Shown: piece by piece, positions 1-5,114 of the stretch | Numbering within the stretch: the first letter of the stretch is position 1 | How the letters are laid out: every line of letters begins with the position of its first letter | Assembly (NCBI GenBank): GCA_050942555.1 | Contig: JBMNNN010000121.1 | Span: 1-6,419, forward strand | Direction of reading: 5' to 3' | Length of the DNA: 6,419 nt | Source of the DNA: JAAYXU01 sp050942555 | GTDB lineage: Bacteria; Bacillota; Clostridia; Christensenellales; UMGS416 | Program-made: the position numbers and the translations under genes | Notes under the pieces: generated by a model | Databases searched by the model: none | Told to the model about the DNA's origin: nothing | What the model saw: only the letters and a program-made list of their open reading frames with translations

Positions 1-290
1 TAGCCCGCTTCCTGCGCCACATCGTATATGCCCGACATGATCTGCTGGGTGACGAACTCGGTCATCTGCCAAAAGGACACAAACGCGATCATATTGCTAC
101 GGCCAAGACGCATTGACTGGGCGATCCGGTTGGGCGTATACCGCAACGCAGCGGCGGCCTCGCGTACCCGCTGCGCAGTCTCCCAGCTGATGGATTTGCC
201 CGGCGTCTCGTTGAGCACGTAGCTAACGACCGATATGCTGACATCGGCCATCTTTGCCACATCGCGTATGGTACTTCTGCGGTTTGTCAC
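1..290 (-). CDS. LacI-family transcriptional repressor, N-terminal part (cut by window edge)
   Basis: The reverse strand reads from a GTG at 290-288 as MTNRRSTIRDVAKMADVSIS and onward, staying open to position 1 (96 complete codons). Residues 7-27 form the classic LacI helix-turn-helix: the TIRDVAKMADVS scaffold, then a recognition helix VSISVVSYVLN. The hinge region follows (QRVREAAAALRYTPNRIAQSMR), and then the first strand of the periplasmic-binding-protein-like sensor domain (NMIAFVSFWQM). The sugar-binding core and dimer interface, usually about 270 further residues, lie outside the window. The GTG start is preferred because it places the HTH at the usual distance from the N-terminus and has a weak GAGAG Shine-Dalgarno just upstream; no in-frame ATG lies between it and the predicted promoter. 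The effector and targets cannot be read. The gene probably represses itself through the operator at 303-320. Confidence 0.93.
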   Translation of the reverse strand, partial: MTNRRSTIRDVAKMADVSISVVSYVLNETPGKSISWETAQRVREAAAALRYTPNRIAQSMRLGRSNMIAFVSFWQMTEFVTQQIMSGIYDVAQEAG

Positions 291-302
291 GGCGTCTCTC
301 TC

Positions 303-320
303 AATATAAACGTTTCTATT
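303..320. promoter_or_regulatory. LacI-type palindromic operator over the lacI transcription start
   Basis: AATATAAACGTTTCTATT is an 18-bp dyad with the central CG typical of LacI/GalR-family operators; 8 of 9 positions in the half-sites match. It lies immediately downstream of the -10 box and covers the predicted start point and the first transcribed bases, where a bound repressor would block initiation. The natural ligand is the LacI-family protein encoded just downstream. A generic CcpA (cre) site is a possible alternative, since it shares the central CG and A/T-rich arms. Confidence 0.7.
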
Positions 321-323
321 GAT

Positions 324-353
324 ATTATAACACAAACCGGTCGGGCCTGTCAA
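324..353 (-). promoter_or_regulatory. Predicted sigma-A promoter of the LacI-family gene
   Basis: On the minus strand a perfect -35 box TTGACA (353-348) is followed after 18 bases by a perfect -10 box TATAAT (329-324). Transcription would start near 317, leaving a leader of about 27 bases before the GTG at 290. Both hexamers are consensus and the spacing is within the normal range. Confidence 0.85.
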
Positions 354-377
354 TGTTTTTCGAACCGTTTGTGCTGT

Positions 378-413
378 TATCTTGTGATATTGTCTCTGTA
401 TATTATCTTGATA
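378..413. repeat. Short direct repeat TTATCTTG...ATA upstream of the transposase remnant
   Basis: TTATCTTG occurs at 378-385 and again at 403-410, 25 bases apart. Each copy is followed by ATA, after an extra TG in the first copy. Repeated short motifs just inside the end of an insertion sequence are often transposase-binding sites, so this may be what remains of the left subterminal region. The tract is AT-rich and no convincing plus-strand promoter with correct spacing was found in it. Confidence 0.35.
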
Positions 414-423
414 AAATGTCTCT

Positions 424-938
424 ATGGAAAAGATAGCAATGACGAGAAAACAGCTAAAACGGCATACTGTAATCACCCAAGTGATCGATGGACTGATAAC
501 GCGAGAAAAAGCGGCAGAGCTCCTTGAACTTTCAGTGCGGCAAATCGACCGAATAAAAAAGAGCTATCTACAAGAAGGGGTAGAAAGCCTGAGCACTCTC
601 GAAAAATGGATAGCGCAGGATCTTTTTCGATTAACAGAAAATCCTTTAAGGTCGTTGACAAGGGATTCCCGATCATTCCAAGAAAAGCTGATGTTTCCGT
701 GTTGATCAGTACGCGCAAGGCCATTCGGGTATCCTACAAAGGTATAATCTATGATACCGTCCAATACATAAAACCCGACAGACCGCCACGTGTTCCGGGT
801 GATCATTCCAAGGTTGTGAAATCAACGAAGCCTCACCTCATACATGGAAGCGACGAATGGAAAAGTATTTGGCACTATGAAAGCTATAACGATACGCTCA
901 AATTCCTGTACGGGCTATTTCTGAAAGATTGTTCGTAA
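424..938 (+). pseudogene. Internally deleted ISNCY-type transposase remnant
   Basis: The first frame (ATG at 424, or the internal ATG at 439) encodes a typical ISNCY-family N-terminus: a basic start, then a helix-turn-helix with GLITREKAAELLELSVRQID, KKSYLQEG and GVESLS. In intact relatives this is followed by an HGNRGRKP-like linker and a DDE integrase core of some 250-300 residues. Here the frame loses similarity near 592-600. A different frame picks up what looks like the C-terminal domain (RKMDSAGSFSINRKSFKVVD, then VSVLISTRKAIRVSYKG, ending at the TAA at 936-938). The catalytic core is therefore missing and the two ends are out of frame with each other. A deletion with its junction near 591-602 explains this most simply. 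No acidic catalytic triad is present, so it cannot transpose on its own. Family assignment is from remembered motif patterns, not from a search. Confidence 0.75.
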
Positions 939-950
939 CCATTCTTAGCG

Positions 951-1088
951 TTTATGCCGCGAAAGCCGCTTGATAATGAGACGGACATGTTAGGCTTTTT
1001 GCCAGGGCAGCCCCTCCCGTAGGAGCTGCCCTCTTGCTGCCCTTCAACATGTCCGGAGAGGCTCGTTGTCAAGCGGTCGTGGAATAAA
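951..1088 (+). other. Large imperfect inverted repeat, candidate structured RNA
   Basis: Left arm 951-991 and right arm 1046-1088 are complementary over nearly their full length. T951-T955 pairs with A1084-A1088, 957-962 with 1077-1082, 966-980 with 1062-1076, and 982-991 with 1046-1055, about 36 pairs in all. An inner hairpin forms from GGGCAG (1005-1010) with CTGCCC (1026-1031) plus CTCC (1014-1017) with GGAG (1022-1025), around a CGTA loop. The interruptions are one 3-base bulge (963-965), one asymmetric internal loop (981 against 1056-1061) and a mismatch at 956/1083. The three transition-type imperfections (959/1080, 974/1068, 977/1065) are G-U pairs if the plus strand is transcribed, but A-C mismatches on the minus strand. 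No T-tract follows, so it is not a standard terminator. It may be part of the mobile element, a MITE-like sequence, or an RNA; its function is unknown. Confidence 0.6.
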
Positions 1089-1263
1089 TGCGGCGACTTT
1101 TCGCACTTTCTCGGCTGAAAGCGGCTCATAAAAAAAGAAAGTCTTTCAAACCGCTTAAATAGCACATTACGGGTAAACGATGATGAGTAAATGCTGTTGT
1201 CCTGATCACCGTTCCATATCATCGTAAACACATGGTGTTATAAGACAGCCAGGGCAAGCGCAT

Positions 1264-1290
1264 AAAAAAGGAGGGCGCGAACGCGCCCCC
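1264..1290 (-). terminator. Rho-independent terminator of the sugar operon
   Basis: Reading the minus strand, a GGGCGCG (1288-1282) / CGCGCCC (1279-1273) stem with a tiny TT centre (in practice a 6-bp stem with a GTTC tetraloop) is followed within 3 bases by six T residues (1269-1264). It lies 24 bases beyond the stop codon at 1314 of the last gene in the minus-strand operon. Its orientation marks that gene as the operon end. Confidence 0.92.
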
Positions 1291-1313
1291 ACCGAAATCA
1301 TAGATACTATCTG

Positions 1314-2147
1314 CTATGCCAGCGCCGCCATCCACCTGTCGAGCAGGGCGATCGCGCTGCGTATGTCCTCGATCTGCTGGGGCCCCCTGATCTCGCGCTC
1401 GATGATGAGCGGGCCGGAAAATCCCAGCGCGTCCAGTTTGCGCAGCACCGCCGGGAAATCCACCCTTCCCTGTCCCACCGGCATTTCCTTCCCGAGCCTG
1501 CGCGGGTCGGTCGGATACTCGCCGTCCTTGACGTGCAGGCTTCGCACGTACTGGCCGAACATGTCCACTGCGTCTGCTGGATTGGCCTTGCCATAAAGCA
1601 GCAGATTCGCGGTATCCAGGTTGATGCCCAGATGCTCTGCTCCCGCGTCCTCGATCGCGCGGCGCAGCGTGATGGGCGTCTCCTGGCCGGTTTCGAGGCA
1701 GAAAACGTGCCCCAGCTCTCCGGCATGATCGGCGAGCCGGCGCAGGCAGTCCACCATGACGCCGTAGAGCGGATTGTTGGGATCCTCCGGTAGGAAGCCC
1801 ACATGGGTGCAGCTCAAAGGAATGCTAATTTCGCTGACGAACGTCATCTCCCGTATGAGCGCCTCCATGCGCCGGGCGCGGTATTCCTCAGGCAGCAGGC
1901 CCAGCGTGATCGGGCCCTCGATGAAATTCCATTTGGCGGGCCCCGGCCATCCGATGATCGACGTCATCGCGCCGAATCCTTCCAGCGCCCGGGCGGCTTT
2001 TTCGGCGTTGTCGGCGGTGCACAGCCCGTCGTCCCAGATTGATACCTGGCAGGTATCAAGGCCCATATCCCGCAACGGGCCGACCCCACGCTCCAGCAGG
2101 TCCGAAAGAGTGATGATGGTGCCTACAGGCCATTTGCGCTTGCTCAT
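1314..2147 (-). CDS. Sugar phosphate isomerase/epimerase, xylose-isomerase-like TIM barrel (operon gene 3)
   Basis: The 277-residue product has the AP-endonuclease-2 / xylose-isomerase-like TIM-barrel fold. The four metal-site residues expected of this family are visible: Glu152 in FCLETGQET, Asp178 in NLDTANLL, His205 in SLHVKD and Glu250 in LIIERE. They would hold a divalent metal (usually Mn2+) for proton-transfer isomerisation, epimerisation or elimination on a keto sugar. Length is typical, there is no signal peptide, and it should be cytoplasmic. The start is taken as ATG at 2147 because GGTGAG lies just upstream. A GTG at 2156, 3 bases after the previous stop, would add three residues but has no clear ribosome binding site. 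It is the last gene before the terminator. The sequence around the metal site differs strongly from that of the TIM-barrel enzyme at 3192-4034, so the two probably act on different intermediates. The substrate is unknown. Confidence 0.88.
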   Translation of the reverse strand: MSKRKWPVGTIITLSDLLERGVGPLRDMGLDTCQVSIWDDGLCTADNAEKAARALEGFGAMTSIIGWPGPAKWNFIEGPITLGLLPEEYRARRMEALIREMTFVSEISIPLSCTHVGFLPEDPNNPLYGVMVDCLRRLADHAGELGHVFCLETGQETPITLRRAIEDAGAEHLGINLDTANLLLYGKANPADAVDMFGQYVRSLHVKDGEYPTDPRRLGKEMPVGQGRVDFPAVLRKLDALGFSGPLIIEREIRGPQQIEDIRSAIALLDRWMAALA

Positions 2148-2159
2148 ATTTCTCACCCG

Positions 2160-3188
2160 CTATTCGATGGCGATCAACTCGCCGCCGCGGTCCGCCGATA
2201 CCATCTCGGCCTGTGCTATCCGGATGCTGTCCATCGTGGAGCGGGGAGACGCGACCGTGATGGGTTTGTCGTGAAGCACCGCATCGATGAAATACCGGAT
2301 CTCGTTGTAGTATCCCTGCTCGGTGCTCAGCTCGGGCCGGAACTTCTTTCCCTCTACAGGATAGACGGTGACGCCATCCCTGTCGAGCGCGATCATCGCT
2401 TTCTCGAAGTTGACCCGGTACGTCATCTCAAAGCCGTACCCGTCCCCGTTGATGGTCCAGTCGTCCTGGGCATTGACGACCATACCGGGGTAAATGTAGT
2501 TGGTGGACAGCGCGTCGTAGCCGGTGCTGTACAGGCCCTTCACACCGACGCACGAGACCGCGCGGGGCATGCCGAAGAGCCAGTTGATCGTGTCCACATC
2601 GTGTACGTGCTGGTCCAGCAGCGCGCCGCCCGACAGACTGGCGTCCTTCATCCATTCGTTCCATGTCCATTGGGGCGATCCGCCGCCCCGGTAGAAGTAA
2701 GCGCACACAACCTTGCCGAACCGGCCGTCTTCGATGCACTCCCTGAGGAGTTGATATGCCGGCCAGAAGCGCAGGCACTGGGCGACCATCAGTTTTTTGC
2801 CGGTTCTCTGGGCGGTTTCGACCATTTCCGCGCAGGCTTCCACGCTGATGGCCATCGGTTTCTCGGACAGCACGTGCAGCCCCGCGTTCATCGCGTAGAT
2901 GGCGATGGGCGCATGCAGGTACGTCGGAACGGCCAGATCCACATAGTCCAGCTCCTCATTGGCTATCATTTCCTTATAGTCGAGGTACTTGGCGCAGCCT
3001 TCGACCGGGCCTACGTCCTTTCCGATATCGATATTGAAGTCTCCGCCCGACTTGCCTTCCAGCTTCCGGGGGTCCACGTCACACAGTGCCACAAGGCGCA
3101 CCGGTGCGCCTTCCTTCATGAGCCGCTCGTATATGGCCACATGGCCCCTGCCCATGCCGCCGATGCCGATCATACCAACTTTGAGCAT
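2160..3188 (-). CDS. Gfo/Idh/MocA-family NAD(P)-dependent oxidoreductase (operon gene 2)
   Basis: The product has 342 residues, the usual family length. It opens with a Rossmann nucleotide-binding loop, MIGIGGMGRG (Gly8-x-Gly10-x-x-Gly13). ALCDVDP follows at about 34-40, with an acidic residue after the second strand that favours NAD over NADP. The family signature SEKPMA carries the catalytic-site Lys110. The C-terminal alpha/beta domain has the conserved GGALLDQHVHDVDTINWL block (187-204), where Asp192, His196 and Asp199 match the substrate-site pattern. Such enzymes oxidise or reduce a hydroxyl/keto group on sugars, inositols or sugar derivatives in the cytoplasm. The start ATG is preceded by GGGAGG at 3195-3200, which lies inside the last codons of the upstream gene, so translation is probably coupled. 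The aromatic-rich YFYRGGGSPQWTWNEWM segment (164-180) is likely to shape substrate choice. The exact substrate cannot be inferred. Confidence 0.93.
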   Translation of the reverse strand: MLKVGMIGIGGMGRGHVAIYERLMKEGAPVRLVALCDVDPRKLEGKSGGDFNIDIGKDVGPVEGCAKYLDYKEMIANEELDYVDLAVPTYLHAPIAIYAMNAGLHVLSEKPMAISVEACAEMVETAQRTGKKLMVAQCLRFWPAYQLLRECIEDGRFGKVVCAYFYRGGGSPQWTWNEWMKDASLSGGALLDQHVHDVDTINWLFGMPRAVSCVGVKGLYSTGYDALSTNYIYPGMVVNAQDDWTINGDGYGFEMTYRVNFEKAMIALDRDGVTVYPVEGKKFRPELSTEQGYYNEIRYFIDAVLHDKPITVASPRSTMDSIRIAQAEMVSADRGGELIAIE

Positions 3189-3191
3189 TTA

Positions 3192-4034
3192 TTACCCTCC
3201 CTGTCTTCCGACTATGCGGCGCATCGCCGCTGCCAGATCGTATACGCTCTGGTCTCCAAAGTGATTGTAGGCGTTCACCTCGGCGATGATATAGTCGTCG
3301 TAGCCCACCTCAGAAAACGCCCGCATGACCTCGGGGAAATCGACGTCGCCGCCCAGCAGATTGACAAAGCCGTTCAGCGTCCCCACCGCACGGCGGAAGT
3401 CCTTAACGTGGGCCTTCAGTATGCGGCTCCCCAGTATGCGGATCCAGTGCTCGGGGAAGCCGTACTGGATCACGTTGCCCACATCGAAGTAGCAGCCCAC
3501 ATAGGGATCGTTCACCGTGTCGATGAAAGTGCGCATTTCGAGCGGCGACAGCAGGAAATGGTTCCATACGTTCTCCACGCCGATGCGCACGCCGCAGGAG
3601 CGCGCATGCGCGGCGGCAGCCGATATCGCCTCCAGCGCGCGGTCCCATGCCACGTCGTACTGCACAGGCGGAGACGACGCGAAGGACGCGTACACGCAGC
3701 CCGGCACCACCAGCACCACGTCCACATTCAGCAGCGCGGCAGCCTCCAGCTGGCGCTTGATGATCCGGAGCGATTTGTCCCGGATCGCGGGGTCGTCGCT
3801 CGTACACGGGTATTTCCAGTAGAGTCCGGTGGCTAGACTGGTGATAGCAAGCCCCGCGTCTGTGACCTGATCGCGCACCGCGGCTATTTCGCCGTCGGAG
3901 CTTTCAAGGCTTAGCGGCCCGGTTTCGTCCAAGGCCGGCTCGTAGCCGTCGAAGCCCGCCCGCTTTGCCAGAGCCAGCTGCTCGTCAAGAGACAGTCCGG
4001 TCGGAAAAGACCATGCGTTGATACCAATTTTCAT
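3192..4034 (-). CDS. Sugar phosphate isomerase/epimerase, xylose-isomerase-like TIM barrel (operon gene 1)
   Basis: The 280-residue product starts MKIGINAWSF, the first strand of an AP-endonuclease-2-type TIM barrel, and continues with AKRAGFDGYE. Metal ligands expected for the family are at Glu154 (GVENVWN), Asp184 (CYFDVGN), His209 (KAHVKDF) and Glu252 (IIAEVN). The ENVWNxFLLSP block and the DVGN...WIRILGSRI...HVKDF arrangement are typical of 3-epimerases of ketoses or ketose phosphates (tagatose-epimerase / UlaE-like) and of related inositol-pathway enzymes. It is cytoplasmic, with a normal length. The start is secure: AGGAGG (4042-4047, minus) lies 7 bases upstream. It is the first gene of the operon and ends 3 bases before the oxidoreductase. 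The likely reaction is metal-dependent epimerisation or isomerisation of a sugar made or used by that oxidoreductase; the substrate is not determined. Confidence 0.9.
   Translation of the reverse strand: MKIGINAWSFPTGLSLDEQLALAKRAGFDGYEPALDETGPLSLESSDGEIAAVRDQVTDAGLAITSLATGLYWKYPCTSDDPAIRDKSLRIIKRQLEAAALLNVDVVLVVPGCVYASFASSPPVQYDVAWDRALEAISAAAAHARSCGVRIGVENVWNHFLLSPLEMRTFIDTVNDPYVGCYFDVGNVIQYGFPEHWIRILGSRILKAHVKDFRRAVGTLNGFVNLLGGDVDFPEVMRAFSEVGYDDYIIAEVNAYNHFGDQSVYDLAAAMRRIVGRQGG
3195..3200 (-). promoter_or_regulatory. Ribosome binding site embedded in the upstream gene
   Basis: GGAGGG on the minus strand forms the last two codons (Gly-Gly) of the first operon gene and sits 6 bases before the ATG of the oxidoreductase. 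Only 3 bases separate the TAA stop from the ATG. A ribosome finishing gene 1 would expose or directly reuse this site, which points to translational coupling. Confidence 0.85.
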
Positions 4035-4081
4035 TGCCGTCCCTCCTGTTTCGTATTACCTACATTTTACTGTAATTATGG

Positions 4082-4100
4082 TACGATGTATTTATACGAT
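4082..4100. promoter_or_regulatory. TACGAT direct repeat, possible AraC-regulator site
   Basis: TACGAT occurs at 4082-4087 and 4095-4100, 13 bases apart start to start, in the divergent promoter region. AraC-family proteins often bind directly repeated half-sites. The repeats overlap the predicted -10 box of the operon promoter and extend downstream of it, so a protein bound here would more likely repress than activate. The assignment is speculative. Confidence 0.3.
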
Positions 4101-4120
4101 CAGTCGCAGATTTTGCACAA
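4091..4120 (-). promoter_or_regulatory. Predicted promoter of the sugar operon
   Basis: On the minus strand a TTGTGC (4120-4115) that matches the -35 consensus at only three of six positions is followed after 18 bases by TATAAA (4096-4091). The leader to the ATG at 4034 would be about 50 bases. The poor -35 box fits a promoter that needs an activator, and the AraC-family gene next door is the natural candidate. A TAAAAT further downstream (4070-4065) is an alternative -10, but it lacks a good partner. Confidence 0.5.
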
Positions 4121-4141
4121 ACAGAGCCGCTGTGCTATAAT
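4113..4141 (+). promoter_or_regulatory. Predicted promoter of the AraC-family gene (extended -10)
   Basis: A perfect TATAAT at 4136-4141 is preceded by TGC, forming an extended -10 element. A weak -35 TTGCAC at 4113-4118 lies exactly 17 bases upstream. Transcription would start near 4148, about 20 bases before the ATG at 4169. The -35 element overlaps that of the divergent operon promoter. Confidence 0.8.
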
Positions 4142-4168
4142 ACGGGAGAGTCATTCTGGGAGGCCGCC

Positions 4169-5074
4169 ATGCAATACACATATGTGAGTCTGGATCCGGC
4201 TTTTTCGGTCACCAAGCTTGTTTCGCTTCACTACAACGAGTTTCCCGTTGGCTACTGTTTTCACGGGGAGCGCCATCCTTTCTGGGAAATCGTATACATG
4301 GACAAAGGCTCGGCCCAGATAGGCGCCGACGAGAGGATCACCGATCTCAGGGAGGGAAATATCCTTTTTCACCAGCCGGGTGAGTTCCACACCATCCGGG
4401 CGCAGGGCCCTTCCGCTCCCAACATACTGGTTGCGGCGTTCTACTGCGACGACCCGCTGATGGACCGGTTCCGGGGCATGAGCGCAGAGCTTACGAACGA
4501 AGAAAAGCGTATGCTGGGGCGCGCCGTCAAATACGCTTCCGAAGTTTTTGTAGGCGATAAAAAGGACTACTACCTGTCGCCGGTGCTGCGGGACGACGCT
4601 CCCGTCTGGGGACTACAGCAGATACGGATGGAGCTGGAGTCGCTGCTTATTTCGCTGGCGCAGCGGATGCACGGAGCGGCGGCCGGATGCGCAGAATCGT
4701 CGCGGCGTCCGACTGCCCCGCTGGCGCGGCTCCGGTACGATACCGACATGGTTCGCTGCGTTGAGGAGTATATGACCGCCCATATCGGGGAAAGCCTGCG
4801 GCTGCGCGATATATGCGCGCATTTCCGCACGACCGAAACCACGCTAAAAAAAATGTTTCGCAGCGTGACCGGAAAAGGCATCATGGCGCGCTTTGCTGAC
4901 ATACGCATCGACGCTGCCAAGAGCCTCATTCGCGAAGGACACCTCAATTTCTCGGAAATCGCGCTCATGACCGGCTTTTCCTCGATCCATTATTTTTCCC
5001 GGCGTTTCCGCGAACTGACGGGCATGACGCCCAGCGAATACTCAAAATCCGTCAAGGTCGAATACGAGCGGTAG
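4169..5074 (+). CDS. AraC-family transcriptional regulator with N-terminal cupin domain
   Basis: The product is 301 residues, typical for the family. Residues about 20-95 form a cupin-like ligand-binding domain: H32, then HPFWEIVYMDKGS (36-48), and GNILFHQPGEFHTI (63-76), the usual double-stranded beta-helix pattern of sugar-responsive AraC proteins. A helical linker spans about 107-200. The C-terminal DNA-binding domain has two helix-turn-helix motifs, the first at about 211-232 (LRDICAHFRTTETTLKKMF) and the second at about 261-283. The family signature GFSSIHYFSRRFRELTGMTP, then SEYS, closes it. The start is well supported by GGGAGG (4158-4163), 5 bases before the ATG. It is divergent from the sugar operon with overlapping -35 boxes, so it probably senses the pathway substrate and activates that operon; autoregulation is also likely. 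It has no receiver domain or membrane segment, so it is a cytoplasmic one-component regulator. Confidence 0.95.
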   Translation: MQYTYVSLDPAFSVTKLVSLHYNEFPVGYCFHGERHPFWEIVYMDKGSAQIGADERITDLREGNILFHQPGEFHTIRAQGPSAPNILVAAFYCDDPLMDRFRGMSAELTNEEKRMLGRAVKYASEVFVGDKKDYYLSPVLRDDAPVWGLQQIRMELESLLISLAQRMHGAAAGCAESSRRPTAPLARLRYDTDMVRCVEEYMTAHIGESLRLRDICAHFRTTETTLKKMFRSVTGKGIMARFADIRIDAAKSLIREGHLNFSEIALMTGFSSIHYFSRRFRELTGMTPSEYSKSVKVEYER

Positions 5075-5114
5075 CTCTCGCCACTGCCGCCGGGCGGAGC
5101 GATGGTATCAGAGC
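5074..5114. other. GC-rich dyad between convergent genes, possible weak bidirectional terminator
   Basis: The 33-base gap between the convergent AraC and membrane-protein genes contains CCGCC (5087-5091) / GGCGG (5093-5097), inside wider complementary segments GCTCT (5074-5078) and AGAGC (5110-5114). It could fold in either transcript, but neither strand has a T-tract, so intrinsic termination is not convincingly shown. Confidence 0.3.

Larger units (their letters stand above)
939..1313. other. Intergenic region without a convincing gene
   Basis: Between the transposase stop and the end of the sugar operon I see no supported coding region. The stretch contains the large inverted repeat at 951-1088, then an A-rich tract near 1129-1140 flanked by AAGCGG (1119-1124) and CCGCTT (1151-1156), and a small dyad ACGATGAT (1178-1185) / ATCATCGT. 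It ends with the operon terminator at 1264-1290. Base composition is more mixed and AT-richer than in the operon, consistent with decayed mobile DNA next to it. Confidence 0.6.

Noticed and set aside
28..222. A 64-codon open frame on the plus strand
   Set aside because: It is antisense to the clear LacI DNA-binding domain and shows no family features.
382..406. TTGTGA and TATTAT as a promoter for the transposase remnant
   Set aside because: The spacing is only 13 bases, too short for a normal promoter.
579..596. GRKPEH in an alternative frame, resembling the GNRGRKP linker of ISNCY transposases
   Set aside because: The same bases in the first frame encode EGVESLS, which also fits the family and continues without a shift. 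The match in the other frame is probably coincidence, though it leaves the exact deletion junction uncertain.
989..1048. GTTAGGC next to a hairpin, resembling an integron attC site
   Set aside because: A real attC begins RYYYAAC and ends GTTRRRY. Here GTTAGGC is on the inner left and the right partner CTTCAAC does not fit, so the arrangement is inside-out. No integrase or cassette is present.
1129..1147. GAAAGTCTTTC with an adjacent A-run, as a minus-strand terminator
   Set aside because: The stem is only four A/T-rich pairs with a three-base loop, and the much stronger terminator at 1264-1290 already closes the operon.
884..1231. A 115-codon open frame on the minus strand
   Set aside because: It spans the transposase 3' end in antisense and runs through the large inverted repeat. 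It has no clear family motif, so it is most likely fortuitous.
2271..3836. A 521-codon open frame on the plus strand
   Set aside because: It lies wholly antisense to the oxidoreductase and first epimerase, whose family motifs are unmistakable. Its protein has no recognisable domain, and long antisense frames are expected in GC-rich genes.
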